A stretch of DNA of 5,188 bases from an uncultured Bacteroides sp. (lineage in GTDB: Bacteria; Bacteroidota; Bacteroidia; Bacteroidales; Bacteroidaceae): positions 1-5,188 of the forward strand of contig URCM01000151.1 of NCBI GenBank assembly GCA_900546355.1, read 5' to 3'. Each line of letters begins with the position of its first letter. Position 1 is the stretch's first letter. The position numbers were made by a program, and so were the translations under genes. The notes beneath the pieces were generated by a model, which saw only the letters and a program-made list of their open reading frames with translations, did no database searches and was not told the DNA's origin. Shown one piece after another: positions 1-5,188 of this stretch.

Positions 1-1
1 C

Positions 2-145
2 ATTTACTTCTTGGGCGGTTCTGCGGGCACTTTCGTTTCCGGTCTGTCCTGGCAATATTATGGATGGGCAGGTGTGGTTGGAGTAGGAGTTGCCTTTACC
101 GTAGCTTCCTTGCTAGTAAGCTGCTTCAAGCCCAAAACGGCATAA
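2..145 (+). CDS. MFS transporter, C-terminal end (partial)
   Basis: Open reading frame entering from the left edge and ending at TAA 143-145. The 47 visible residues begin IYFLGGSAGTF and end in SCFKPKTA. They contain two hydrophobic stretches joined by a short Trp/Tyr/Gly-rich loop (SWQYYGWAG), which fits the last two membrane helices of a 12-helix major facilitator superfamily permease with a short Lys-containing cytoplasmic tail. The Gly-rich YFLGGSAG start of the penultimate helix is typical of drug- or sugar-efflux MFS proteins. The substrate cannot be judged because the rest of the gene lies outside the window. The next gene is on the same strand 70 bp away, so read-through is possible, although a weak hairpin lies between them. 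Family assignment rests on a short tail only. Confidence 0.7.
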   Translation: MYFLGGSAGTFVSGLSWQYYGWAGVVGVGVAFTVASLLVSCFKPKTA

Positions 146-155
146 GGGTGGATAC

Positions 156-186
156 AACACACTTGATTTTCAAAGGAGTGTTTTTT
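156..186 (+). terminator. Possible weak intrinsic terminator after the MFS gene
   Basis: Arms AACAC/GTGTT (156-160 and 178-182) and CTT/AAG (162-164 and 173-175) form an imperfect hairpin with a 1x2 internal loop, running into six T residues at 181-186. The stem is AT-rich and the T run begins inside the descending arm, so termination would be weak at best. It lies 11 nt after the MFS stop codon and 30 nt before the acetyltransferase start. Confidence 0.3.
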
Positions 187-215
187 GTAGGAATAGGAAA
201 TAAACAGATAACAAT

Positions 216-720
216 ATGGAGACAAAAGATGGTTTTATCATCCGTCCGATCAAGGAGACGGACAATGCTCAAATGGCTCGTCTGATTCGATGTGTTATTG
301 ATGAATTTGGCGTGTCGCGTACAGGTACGGTGTATGATGACCCTGCCACGGACTGCATCAGTCAGTCAGTCGGTTGAAAATGCAAATGCAGAATATTGGG
401 TGATAGATTACGAAGGAGAGATTCAAGGAGGCTGTGGCTTTTATCCCACCAAAGGTTTGCCCGACAAATGTGCCGAAATAGTCAAATATTATTTATCGTC
501 TGCTGCCCGGGGAAAAGGATTGGGGGGCATGATTCTTGATTTGATTATCCGCCGTGCAAAGGAAGCGGGCTATACCAGCCTGTATATAGAAACATTCCCT
601 TTGTTTGGTAAGGCCATTGATATGTATAAGGGACGGGGTTTTCAGCTGTTGGATGGTCGACTCGGAGATTCCGGGCATACGGCAACCAGTATATTCATGC
701 TAAAGATTTTGACCGACTGA
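216..720 (+). pseudogene. GNAT family N-acetyltransferase, frameshifted at a TCAG repeat
   Basis: GNAT enzymes transfer an acetyl group from acetyl-CoA to an amine of a small molecule or protein; the acceptor here is unknown. Translation from ATG 216 gives METKDGFIIRPIKETDNAQ..., a normal GNAT first strand and helix, but stops at TGA 375-377. The rest of the domain continues one frame over to TGA 718-720. It includes GGCGFYPTKGLPDKCAE, the acetyl-CoA pyrophosphate loop RGKGLG (nt 508-525, residue 97-102 of the repaired protein) and a C-terminal MYKGRGFQLLDGRLGDSGH segment. The frames meet at TCAG repeated 3.5 times (358-371). Removing one unit joins them as DCISQSVENANAEYW and gives a 166-residue protein, a usual size for this family. 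An ATG-initiated frame from 292 exists but its first 25 residues are out-of-frame sequence, so it is not a real start. The rest of the domain looks uneroded, so the break is recent, phase-variable or a sequencing error. Confidence 0.85.
358..371 (+). repeat. TCAG tetranucleotide tandem repeat, 3.5 copies
   Basis: TCAG occurs at 358-361, 362-365 and 366-369, followed by TC. It sits at the point where the acetyltransferase reading frame switches. A change of one unit alters the frame: loss of one unit, or gain of two, restores a continuous gene. The tract is short compared with classical phase-variable tetranucleotide tracts. Confidence 0.9.
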
Positions 721-1178
721 CCCATAGCTTCCTGCATGACAACCTGAACCTCTGAGGAAATGCAATGCATTCATTTGTCAAATCAAACCTGTATGGGTGC
801 CCTTGATGAATCCTGCTATCAGTCATGTGTCAATACCGTTAATATGACCATTTATTTCTTCAGCGGTTTGTAAATGGATCAATGGTTCAGGTTGGGGAAT
901 ACGAGGTTGTTTTCTTGGAATGGCCGGTAACGCTTGATTATCTGCAAGGAGATATCCAGCAGTTTCATTTGGGACGGTGCGCCCGTCTTGTGTCATTTGG
1001 GGATAATCCACTTCTCACCGTTTGTCCGCTTAGAAATGTTTTTCAGCCATTAGCCCGGCTTCCGTGATATTCTCCTGACAGCTTAATTCACAGATTATAT
1101 TACGTTAATATGCCGAAATCCGGCGGTTATTCCATAGATTATCCGTAATTCTGGTAACTTTAGTATACGATTTTGGCG
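721..1178. other. Gene-poor stretch with integrase relic
   Basis: No intact gene is supported between the acetyltransferase stop and the MATE promoter. Short open frames on both strands here (for example 823-1011 minus and 882-1067 plus) give proline/glutamine-rich or otherwise unrecognisable products without a family match. The segment 852-1043 reads on the minus strand as a decayed tyrosine recombinase, listed separately. In 721-851 I see only a short AT-rich palindrome-like ATGCAATGCAT and no convincing terminator for the acetyltransferase. In 1044-1178 there is a small GCCG-AAATC-CGGC hairpin (4-bp stem, near 1112-1124) of doubtful meaning. Confidence 0.6.
852..1043 (-). pseudogene. Eroded tyrosine recombinase (integrase) fragment
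   Basis: Read on the minus strand from 1043 downward, one frame gives KNISKRTNGEKWI, then a stop, then HKTGAPSQMKLLDISLQII, KRYRPFQENNLVFPNLNH, a stop, SIYKPLKK and a third stop. From memory of Bacteroidetes phage/conjugative-transposon integrases, this matches the middle of the catalytic domain: the KNI...DGEKWI strand, the (R)RQKT hairpin carrying the catalytic Lys, the VKLLDIPLQIIERY helix, and the LVFPNLNYWSICKPLKK segment. Two stops fall where relatives have Arg (TGA at 995-993, plausibly from CGA) and Trp (TGA at 881-879, from TGG), as expected from point decay of a once functional gene. The upstream catalytic Arg box and the downstream His-x-x-Arg and Tyr regions are not found, so the piece is truncated at both ends. 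It cannot be active. The family match is recognition by eye, not a search. Confidence 0.6.
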
Positions 1179-1186
1179 TATCTTTG
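1179..1186 (+). promoter_or_regulatory. Predicted -7 box for the MATE gene
   Basis: TATCTTTG matches the Bacteroidetes housekeeping -7 consensus TAnnTTTG exactly. No TTG is found at the usual 19-21 bp upstream, so the -33 element is poor. Transcription would start near 1193, leaving a leader of only about 15 nt before ATG 1208. This placement also argues against the in-frame TTG at 1184 as a start codon, because it lies inside the promoter box. Confidence 0.6.
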
Positions 1187-1207
1187 TACCGGAATAAACT
1201 GTATCCT

Positions 1208-2617
1208 ATGAATTTTGGAAAAAACGATTTGCTTGTATTGATACGTGAGGGGCGTCCGATGACCTTGCGTCAGCAACTTTTGCTTACTGTTCAGTTGAGT
1301 ATACCGGCGATGGTGGCGCAATTGTCCTCTATCGTGATGCAATATATCGATGCTGCTATGGTGGGGAGCCTGGGGGCTAACGCTTCGGCTTCTATCGGCC
1401 TGGTCTCTACTACAACCTGGCTGTTCAGCGGTTTGTGTAGTGCGGCTTCCACGGGTTTTGCCGTCCAGGTGGCACATTGCATTGGCGGAGGAAAGTTTGC
1501 CGAGGCACGGGTGGTATTGCGCCAGTCGTTTGTGGCGGTACTGTTTTTTAGCGTCATGCTTGCAGGTGTGGGTATGGGCATTAGCGGCGCGTTGCCTCGC
1601 TGGCTGGGTGGAGCAGAGGTCATCAATCATGAAGCTTCGGTTTATTTCTTGATTTATGCGGCTTTTTTGCCGATGATGCAGTTGTGTTTCTTGTCGGGTG
1701 CCATGCTTCGTTGCAGCGGGAATATGCGTGTGCCCAGCCTGCTGAATGTCCTGATGTGCTTGCTGGACGTCGTATTCAATTTTTTTCTTATCTTCCCTTC
1801 CCGTTCTGTTTCGTGGTTGGGGGTGGAGGTATTCATGCCTGGAGCCGGATGGGGAGTAGCCGGGGCGGCAGTAGGTACCGGATTGGCGGAGCTGGTTGTT
1901 GCGGGATTGTTGCTTTGGTACTTGACAACCCGTTCCAAAGAATTGGGCTTGAAGCATGAACAAGGACGTTTCCGTCCTACTTCGGTCGTGTTGCGCAAAG
2001 CGGTGCATATTGGTGGCCCGATGGGTATCGAACATGCCGTGATTTGCGGGGCACAGATTCTTACTACGGTTATTGTAGCTCCGTTGGGGGTATTTGCCAT
2101 CGCGGCTAATTCGTTTGCCATTACGGCGGAAAGCCTTTGCTATATGCCCGGATACGGTATAGCCGATGCGGCGACTACGTTGGTAGGTCAGAGTATGGGG
2201 GCAGGCAGGAAAGACCTGACCCGTCGTTTTGCCCGTATTACGGTAGGTATGGGTATGGCGGTCATGGGTGTCATGGGAGTCATTATGTATATCGCGGCTC
2301 CGTTGATTATCGGTACGATGACTCCCGATGCGGAGATATTGGAGCTGGGTGTACAGGCTTTGCGTATCGAAGCTTTTGCCGAACCGATGTTTGCCGCGGC
2401 GATTGTGGCTTATGGTGTATTTGTAGGTGCAGGCAATACGATGATTCCTTGTCTGATGAATTTCTTCAGCATTTGGGCGGTGCGCCTGACGTTGGCGGCA
2501 TGGTTGGCTCCTGCCATGGGGCTGAACGGGGTATGGCTTGCCATGTGTATTGAGTTGTGTTTCAGAGGTGTTATATTCTTGATTCGGTTGGAGCGGGGGA
2601 AGTGGATGAAGATTTAA
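1208..2617 (+). CDS. MATE family efflux transporter
   Basis: Predicted inner-membrane multidrug and toxin extrusion transporter, which exports organic cations or other compounds in exchange for Na+ or H+. With ATG 1208 it has 469 residues, the usual MATE length, and about twelve hydrophobic segments in two six-helix halves. The N-terminal half carries QYIDAAMVGSLG (Asp48) in helix 1 and AASTGFAVQVAHCIGGGKF. The C-terminal half carries the matching region AIAANSFAITAESLCYMPGYG followed by the family hallmark VGQSMGAG at about residues 326-333. A polar stretch near residues 240-265 links the halves. ATG 1208 is chosen over TTG 1184, which overlaps the -7 box; ATG 1259 (MTLRQQL) is a possible later start preceded by a GAGG-like sequence. 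The stop overlaps that of the convergent hydrolase gene. It is probably transcribed alone. The substrate is not predictable from sequence, and I do not assign a symbol. Confidence 0.92.
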   Translation: MNFGKNDLLVLIREGRPMTLRQQLLLTVQLSIPAMVAQLSSIVMQYIDAAMVGSLGANASASIGLVSTTTWLFSGLCSAASTGFAVQVAHCIGGGKFAEARVVLRQSFVAVLFFSVMLAGVGMGISGALPRWLGGAEVINHEASVYFLIYAAFLPMMQLCFLSGAMLRCSGNMRVPSLLNVLMCLLDVVFNFFLIFPSRSVSWLGVEVFMPGAGWGVAGAAVGTGLAELVVAGLLLWYLTTRSKELGLKHEQGRFRPTSVVLRKAVHIGGPMGIEHAVICGAQILTTVIVAPLGVFAIAANSFAITAESLCYMPGYGIADAATTLVGQSMGAGRKDLTRRFARITVGMGMAVMGVMGVIMYIAAPLIIGTMTPDAEILELGVQALRIEAFAEPMFAAAIVAYGVFVGAGNTMIPCLMNFFSIWAVRLTLAAWLAPAMGLNGVWLAMCIELCFRGVIFLIRLERGKWMKI

Positions 2618-3834
2618 AACCTATATCCCAATCCCAGCATCAGGTTATTCGGGTCGCTGAACTTGCTCAGTTGGTAGCCCGTATGCAGAAACAGGCGAGG
2701 GGTGACGAATGTTTTCAGTGCCAGTATCTGGTAAAAGCCCTTCATGTCTTCTCCTTTATAGATAAGGTTGTGCCCGATGCCGAAATTGATGCTGAATATA
2801 GGTAGGGTCAATTCGGCACGGAGGGAGAGACCCGCTGCAAACTGCTCGCGGAACGGAGGACGGTAAAACCTCTTTCTTCCATCTTGCTGCGTGTAGTCAT
2901 CGCCGGCGAAATGGTCTTTCAGGTTGGCGCTTTCATCGTATTGTACATCCAGTGAGATACCGGTGCGGAAATAGCGGTTTACCCGGTAGAGGGGATTGAA
3001 ATTCAGTCCTATAACCCCGAATGAGCCAGGCACCAGGTATCTTTCATCGGGCCAGATGATGCCTTTGCGTTTCGTGGCTCCGTACACAATCAGGTCGTAG
3101 CTGAAGGGGGAGCCTTTCAAGGTGACCTCATCGTGCCGGATGGCTTGGGCGATTCTTTCTTCCGCATCGAATGTATGCACCACCCCGATGCGTCCGCCTA
3201 CGGTGTTTACGCCAGCATTGGGGTAATTGCTGTTCCCGTTGGAATAATGAGAGGTTTCTATGCCCGCAGTCAGTTTCCATTGTGAAGCCAGTTTCCAGTT
3301 CAGGTAGATGCCGACATTGAGGTAAGCATTGATTTTCGAGCCTACGACATCGTTGTAGGGATTGGTCATGTAGTTATATTTCTTCCAGCCGAACGCCGCG
3401 CCGAAATTCCATTCGTAGTCTAAACTGAGCCGGGGAGCAAGTTGCGCTATCTGCGACCCCTGGAATACGTAGACACTTACCGGATTTCCTATTTCGGAAG
3501 CATTGGAAAAAGAAGTGTACGCTACGCCGATGCCTTGATAGGCGTGCGGGTAAAGTCTGCCTAAATAAGAATCTTCGTGGAACCGGAAAGCCCATTTCAG
3601 ATGGGCGGAAATGACATTGCGTATCGGTTTCCCTTGCGCGTTCTCTTTTTCGAAAAAACTTTTGGTAGGCAGTATATAACCTGGCCGGATGTCGAATCCT
3701 ATCTGATGGTGAATCGGTTTGCGGGTGACGGTATCTTGTCTGGCATGGCTTTCGGTAAAGAAAGCCAGAAAGAGGCAAATCAACAATGCGTATTTCGGAT
3801 GTATGTCTAAAATAGCGTTCGATAGCAGTTTCAT
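2614..3834 (-). CDS. PagL-like acyloxyacyl hydrolase, outer-membrane beta-barrel protein
   Basis: Predicted outer-membrane enzyme of the PagL/acyloxyacyl hydrolase type, which removes the 3-O-linked acyl chain from lipid A. It has 406 residues. Residues 1-31 form a signal peptide with a hydrophobic core YALLICLFLAFF and likely cleavage after SHA. Residues 44-220 alternate polar and aromatic residues as in beta strands and contain HYSNGNSNYPNAGVN at 196-210; His196, Ser198 and Asn199 match the PagL His-x-Ser-Asn active site. The PagL catalytic Glu position, twelve residues after the Ser, is Asn210 here. Residues 221-406 are an additional strand-rich region about as long as PagL itself, and the chain ends in GLGYRF with a terminal Phe, as in outer-membrane barrels. 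The long C-terminal half is unlike Pseudomonas PagL but, as I recall, usual for Bacteroidales homologues. The gene is monocistronic, faces the EamA gene and has a strong predicted promoter. A purely structural barrel role cannot be excluded. Confidence 0.8.
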   Translation of the reverse strand: MKLLSNAILDIHPKYALLICLFLAFFTESHARQDTVTRKPIHHQIGFDIRPGYILPTKSFFEKENAQGKPIRNVISAHLKWAFRFHEDSYLGRLYPHAYQGIGVAYTSFSNASEIGNPVSVYVFQGSQIAQLAPRLSLDYEWNFGAAFGWKKYNYMTNPYNDVVGSKINAYLNVGIYLNWKLASQWKLTAGIETSHYSNGNSNYPNAGVNTVGGRIGVVHTFDAEERIAQAIRHDEVTLKGSPFSYDLIVYGATKRKGIIWPDERYLVPGSFGVIGLNFNPLYRVNRYFRTGISLDVQYDESANLKDHFAGDDYTQQDGRKRFYRPPFREQFAAGLSLRAELTLPIFSINFGIGHNLIYKGEDMKGFYQILALKTFVTPRLFLHTGYQLSKFSDPNNLMLGLGYRF

Positions 3835-3839
3835 GGTGT

Positions 3840-3880
3840 ATTGGCTTATTTCTCAAAATGGTTTTCAAAGGTAAGCCAAT
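3840..3880. repeat. Perfect 9-bp inverted repeat flanking the hydrolase transcription start
   Basis: ATTGGCTTA at 3840-3848 and its exact reverse complement TAAGCCAAT at 3872-3880 are separated by 23 bp, so their centres are 32 bp apart, close to three helical turns. The right arm shares two bases with the -7 box and covers the promoter spacer; the left arm lies just after the predicted start site, next to ATG 3834. Because the right arm is upstream of the predicted start, the pair is better read as a DNA-binding (operator) site than as an mRNA hairpin. Confidence 0.6.
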
Positions 3881-3896
3881 CTGCTTGAATATGCAA
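3866..3896 (-). promoter_or_regulatory. Predicted promoter of the acyloxyacyl hydrolase gene
   Basis: On the minus strand TTG at 3896-3894 is followed after exactly 20 bp by TACCTTTG at 3873-3866, a full match to the Bacteroidetes -33/-7 pattern. Transcription would start near 3859, about 25 nt before ATG 3834. The leader has no clear ribosome binding site, as is usual in this phylum. A 9-bp inverted repeat overlaps the -7 box. Confidence 0.75.
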
Positions 3897-3982
3897 GTAT
3901 TTCCAGGTATGAATGTTGGGGTACGGTCATTCATCGCGAAACTATTCGGCTGTCTTTGAGGGTGCGTTTGCACATTATTTTG

Positions 3983-3990
3983 TACCTTTG
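3983..3990 (+). promoter_or_regulatory. Predicted -7 box for the EamA transporter gene
   Basis: TACCTTTG matches TAnnTTTG exactly, 26 nt before ATG 4016. The nearest upstream TTG candidate (3956-3958) is 24 bp away, longer than the usual 19-21, so the -33 element is weak. The predicted start near 3997 leaves a short A-rich leader without a Shine-Dalgarno sequence. Confidence 0.6.
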
Positions 3991-4015
3991 CCCCCGTAAA
4001 ACTAAATAAACTGAT

Positions 4016-4918
4016 ATGTGGTTATTATTAGCGTTTTGCTCGGCGGCGTTGCTGGGCTTTTATGATGTATTTAAGAAAAAGTCGCTCAATGGGAATGCGG
4101 TGCTTCCTGTGTTGGCTTTGAACACGTTGTTCTCCAGTCTTATTTTTATTCCGCTTATTCTGGTTTCGCGCTTTTGGCCTTCGGCTTTGCACGACTCTGT
4201 TTTCTTTGTGCCCGAAACAGGCGGATGGGAAACCCATAAGTATATTCTGCTGAAATCGGTCATTGTGCTTTCGTCGTGGACATTCGGCTATTTCGGTATG
4301 AAACATTTGCCGCTGACGATTGTGGGACCGATTAATGCCACCCGTCCTGTGATGACTTTGGTGGGTGCGATGCTTATTTTCGGCGAACGGTTGAATTTGT
4401 ATCAATGGATTGGAGTCATGCTGGCAATCGTTTCGTTTTTCATGCTGAGCCGGTCGGGCAAGAAGGAAGGAATTAATTTCGAACACAACCGTTGGGTGTG
4501 GTTTGTCGTGCTGGCGGCGTTGTTGGGGGCAATAAGCGGACTGTATGATAAATACCTGATGGGGATGTTCAATAACATGGTGGTGCAGGCATGGTATAAC
4601 ATTTACCAGCTTTTCATGATGGGAGGTGTGTTGCTTTTCCTGTGGCTTCCGAAGCGTAAATCAAGCACACCTTTCCGTTGGGATTGGTGCATTCCGCTGA
4701 TTTCCATCTTCTTGTCGGCGGCCGACTTTGTTTATTTCTATGCATTAGGTATGGACGATTCGATGATTTCCATTGTGTCGATGGTGCGTCGGGGCAGTGT
4801 GGTCGTGTCTTTCTTGTTCGGGGCGATGATGTTCCGCGAAAAGAACCTGCGAAGCAAAGCTGTCGACCTCGCCTTGGTGCTGATTGGTATGTTCTTCTTG
4901 TATCTGGGAAGCAGGTAG
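4016..4918 (+). CDS. EamA/DMT family transporter
   Basis: Predicted inner-membrane permease of the drug/metabolite transporter superfamily with two EamA repeats and about ten helices in 300 residues, the standard length. Repeat 1 spans roughly residues 1-146 and includes FYDVFKKKSL and GPINATRPVMTLVGAMLIF followed by GERLN (about 104-127). Repeat 2 spans roughly 157-299 and includes the equivalent GLYDKYLM and ISIVSMVRRGSVVVSFLFG followed by REKNL (about 251-278). The internal duplication is visible in the paired YDVFKK/YDKYLM and GAM-(L/M)-(I/M)-F-x-E signatures. ATG 4016 is the natural start, 26 nt after the -7 box. Substrates of this superfamily range over amino acids, metabolites and lipid-linked sugars; nothing here selects among them. 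It is divergent from the hydrolase gene and may share control through the 181-bp region between them. Confidence 0.92.
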   Translation: MWLLLAFCSAALLGFYDVFKKKSLNGNAVLPVLALNTLFSSLIFIPLILVSRFWPSALHDSVFFVPETGGWETHKYILLKSVIVLSSWTFGYFGMKHLPLTIVGPINATRPVMTLVGAMLIFGERLNLYQWIGVMLAIVSFFMLSRSGKKEGINFEHNRWVWFVVLAALLGAISGLYDKYLMGMFNNMVVQAWYNIYQLFMMGGVLLFLWLPKRKSSTPFRWDWCIPLISIFLSAADFVYFYALGMDDSMISIVSMVRRGSVVVSFLFGAMMFREKNLRSKAVDLALVLIGMFFLYLGSR

Positions 4919-4997
4919 GCAAACGCAGGTATCTTCAGGAGCCGTTTAAGATAGTTGGAACGACCCACGGATATGGCTGAATCGGCAGAATCAAGTA

Positions 4998-5019
4998 TAT
5001 TATATAATAGGTATATACC
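4998..5019. repeat. Two abutting perfect palindromes
   Basis: TATTATATAATA (4998-5009) is directly followed by GGTATATACC (5010-5019), each identical to its own reverse complement. They lie between the EamA gene and the tRNA promoter, about 60 bp upstream of the -33 element. They could be a regulator binding site or extrude as small hairpins; AT-rich composition makes chance formation plausible. Confidence 0.5.
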
Positions 5020-5044
5020 GCCAACGGAGAACCAACAAGCCCTG

Positions 5045-5082
5045 AAAGCTGATATTTTTCAAAAAAAGTACGAGCTTTTTTT
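5045..5082 (+). terminator. Possible weak terminator between the EamA and tRNA genes
   Basis: AAAGCT (5045-5050) pairs with AGCTTT (5073-5078) and runs into seven T residues (5076-5082). The 22-nt loop is large, though its A/T runs could pair in part. The T run overlaps the -33 element of the tRNA promoter. It would separate the tRNA from upstream transcription. Confidence 0.25.
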
Positions 5083-5110
5083 GGCTATTAAAGAAAAAGC
5101 ATTACCTTTG
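5081..5110 (+). promoter_or_regulatory. Predicted promoter of tRNA-Gly
   Basis: TTG at 5081-5083, a 19-bp spacer and TACCTTTG at 5103-5110 give a near-ideal Bacteroidetes sigma-70 promoter. Transcription would start near 5117, about 20 nt before the tRNA 5' end, consistent with a short 5' leader removed by RNase P. Confidence 0.75.
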
Positions 5111-5136
5111 CAACCGCAAAACAAAAACAGTGCTTT

Positions 5137-5188
5137 GCGGAAATAGCTCAGTTGGTAGAGCACAACCTTGCCAAGGTTGGGGTCGCGA
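5137..5188 (+). tRNA. tRNA-Gly(GCC), 3' end beyond the window
   Basis: The sequence reads as a tRNA up to the start of the T arm: acceptor strand GCGGAAA, T8, D arm GCTC-AGTTGGTA-GAGC, anticodon stem CAACC/GGTTG with loop TTGCCAA, a five-base variable loop GGGTC, then GCGA. The anticodon GCC (5170-5172) reads GGC and GGU glycine codons. The T loop, 3' acceptor strand and any encoded CCA lie beyond position 5188. It has its own promoter and is probably the first tRNA of its transcript. Confidence 0.95.

Noticed and set aside
292..375. ATG 292 as the true start of the acetyltransferase
   Set aside because: Residues encoded from 292 to the repeat do not look like a GNAT N-terminus, whereas the other frame from ATG 216 gives a typical one.
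823..1011. Small minus-strand protein in the gap
   Set aside because: It covers the integrase relic in a different frame and has Pro/Gln-rich, non-domain-like composition.
882..1067. Small plus-strand protein in the gap
   Set aside because: It is antisense to the integrase relic, has no recognisable family and no promoter or ribosome site; it looks like a chance open frame.
1184..1207. Upstream TTG start extending the MATE protein by eight residues
   Set aside because: The TTG lies inside the predicted -7 promoter box, and the extra residues (MYRNKLYP) are not membrane-protein-like; ATG 1208 is preferred.
1160..2035. Long minus-strand open frame of 291 codons
   Set aside because: It is antisense to the MATE gene and rich in Gln, His, Arg and Thr, as expected from the complement of a hydrophobic-coding frame.
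4955..5146. 63-residue plus-strand open frame before the tRNA
   Set aside because: It runs through the tRNA promoter and into the first ten bases of the tRNA, and has no recognisable motif.
5137..5188. tRNA-Gly as an attachment site of the element whose integrase relic is at 852-1043
   Set aside because: The relic is about 4 kb away with intact ordinary genes in between, and no duplicated tRNA 3' end is visible; the tRNA 3' end is outside the window.
1..5188. CRISPR array, insertion sequence, riboswitch or new multi-gene defence system
   Set aside because: No spaced direct repeats, no intact transposase and no defence-type domains were seen on either strand.

Overview
The window looks like chromosomal DNA of a gut-type Bacteroidales bacterium (Bacteroides, Phocaeicola or a close relative). 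The evidence is four sites matching the Bacteroidetes sigma-ABfr -7 box (TAnnTTTG), two of them with a TTG -33 element at 19-20 bp; start codons preceded by A-rich leaders without clear Shine-Dalgarno sequences; and protein types common in that group. Species cannot be told from the sequence.

Left part (1-1207): the last 47 codons of an MFS transporter, then a GNAT acetyltransferase gene broken by a frameshift exactly at a TCAG tetranucleotide repeat, then about 490 bp without an intact gene. That gap holds what reads as an eroded minus-strand relic of a Bacteroidetes tyrosine recombinase (integrase), so a mobile element or invertase probably once sat here.

Centre (1208-3834): a complete MATE-family efflux transporter on + and a PagL-like outer-membrane acyloxyacyl hydrolase on -. 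They converge and their stop codons overlap, with no spacer. The hydrolase keeps the His-x-Ser-Asn signature of lipid A 3-O-deacylase but has Asn where PagL, as I recall it, has its catalytic Glu.

Right part (3835-5188): a 181-bp divergent promoter region serving the hydrolase (-) and a complete EamA/DMT transporter (+). A perfect 9-bp inverted repeat straddles the hydrolase promoter. After the transporter come about 220 bp with two abutting AT-rich palindromes and a well-formed promoter for a tRNA-Gly(GCC) gene that runs off the right edge.

The genes do not form an obvious pathway. Three encode membrane transporters and one an outer-membrane lipid A-modifying type protein, so the common theme is only the cell envelope. 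I do not see a convincing new multi-gene system. The best leads are the repeat-linked frameshift, the integrase relic, the substituted catalytic position in the hydrolase and the operator-like inverted repeat at its promoter.
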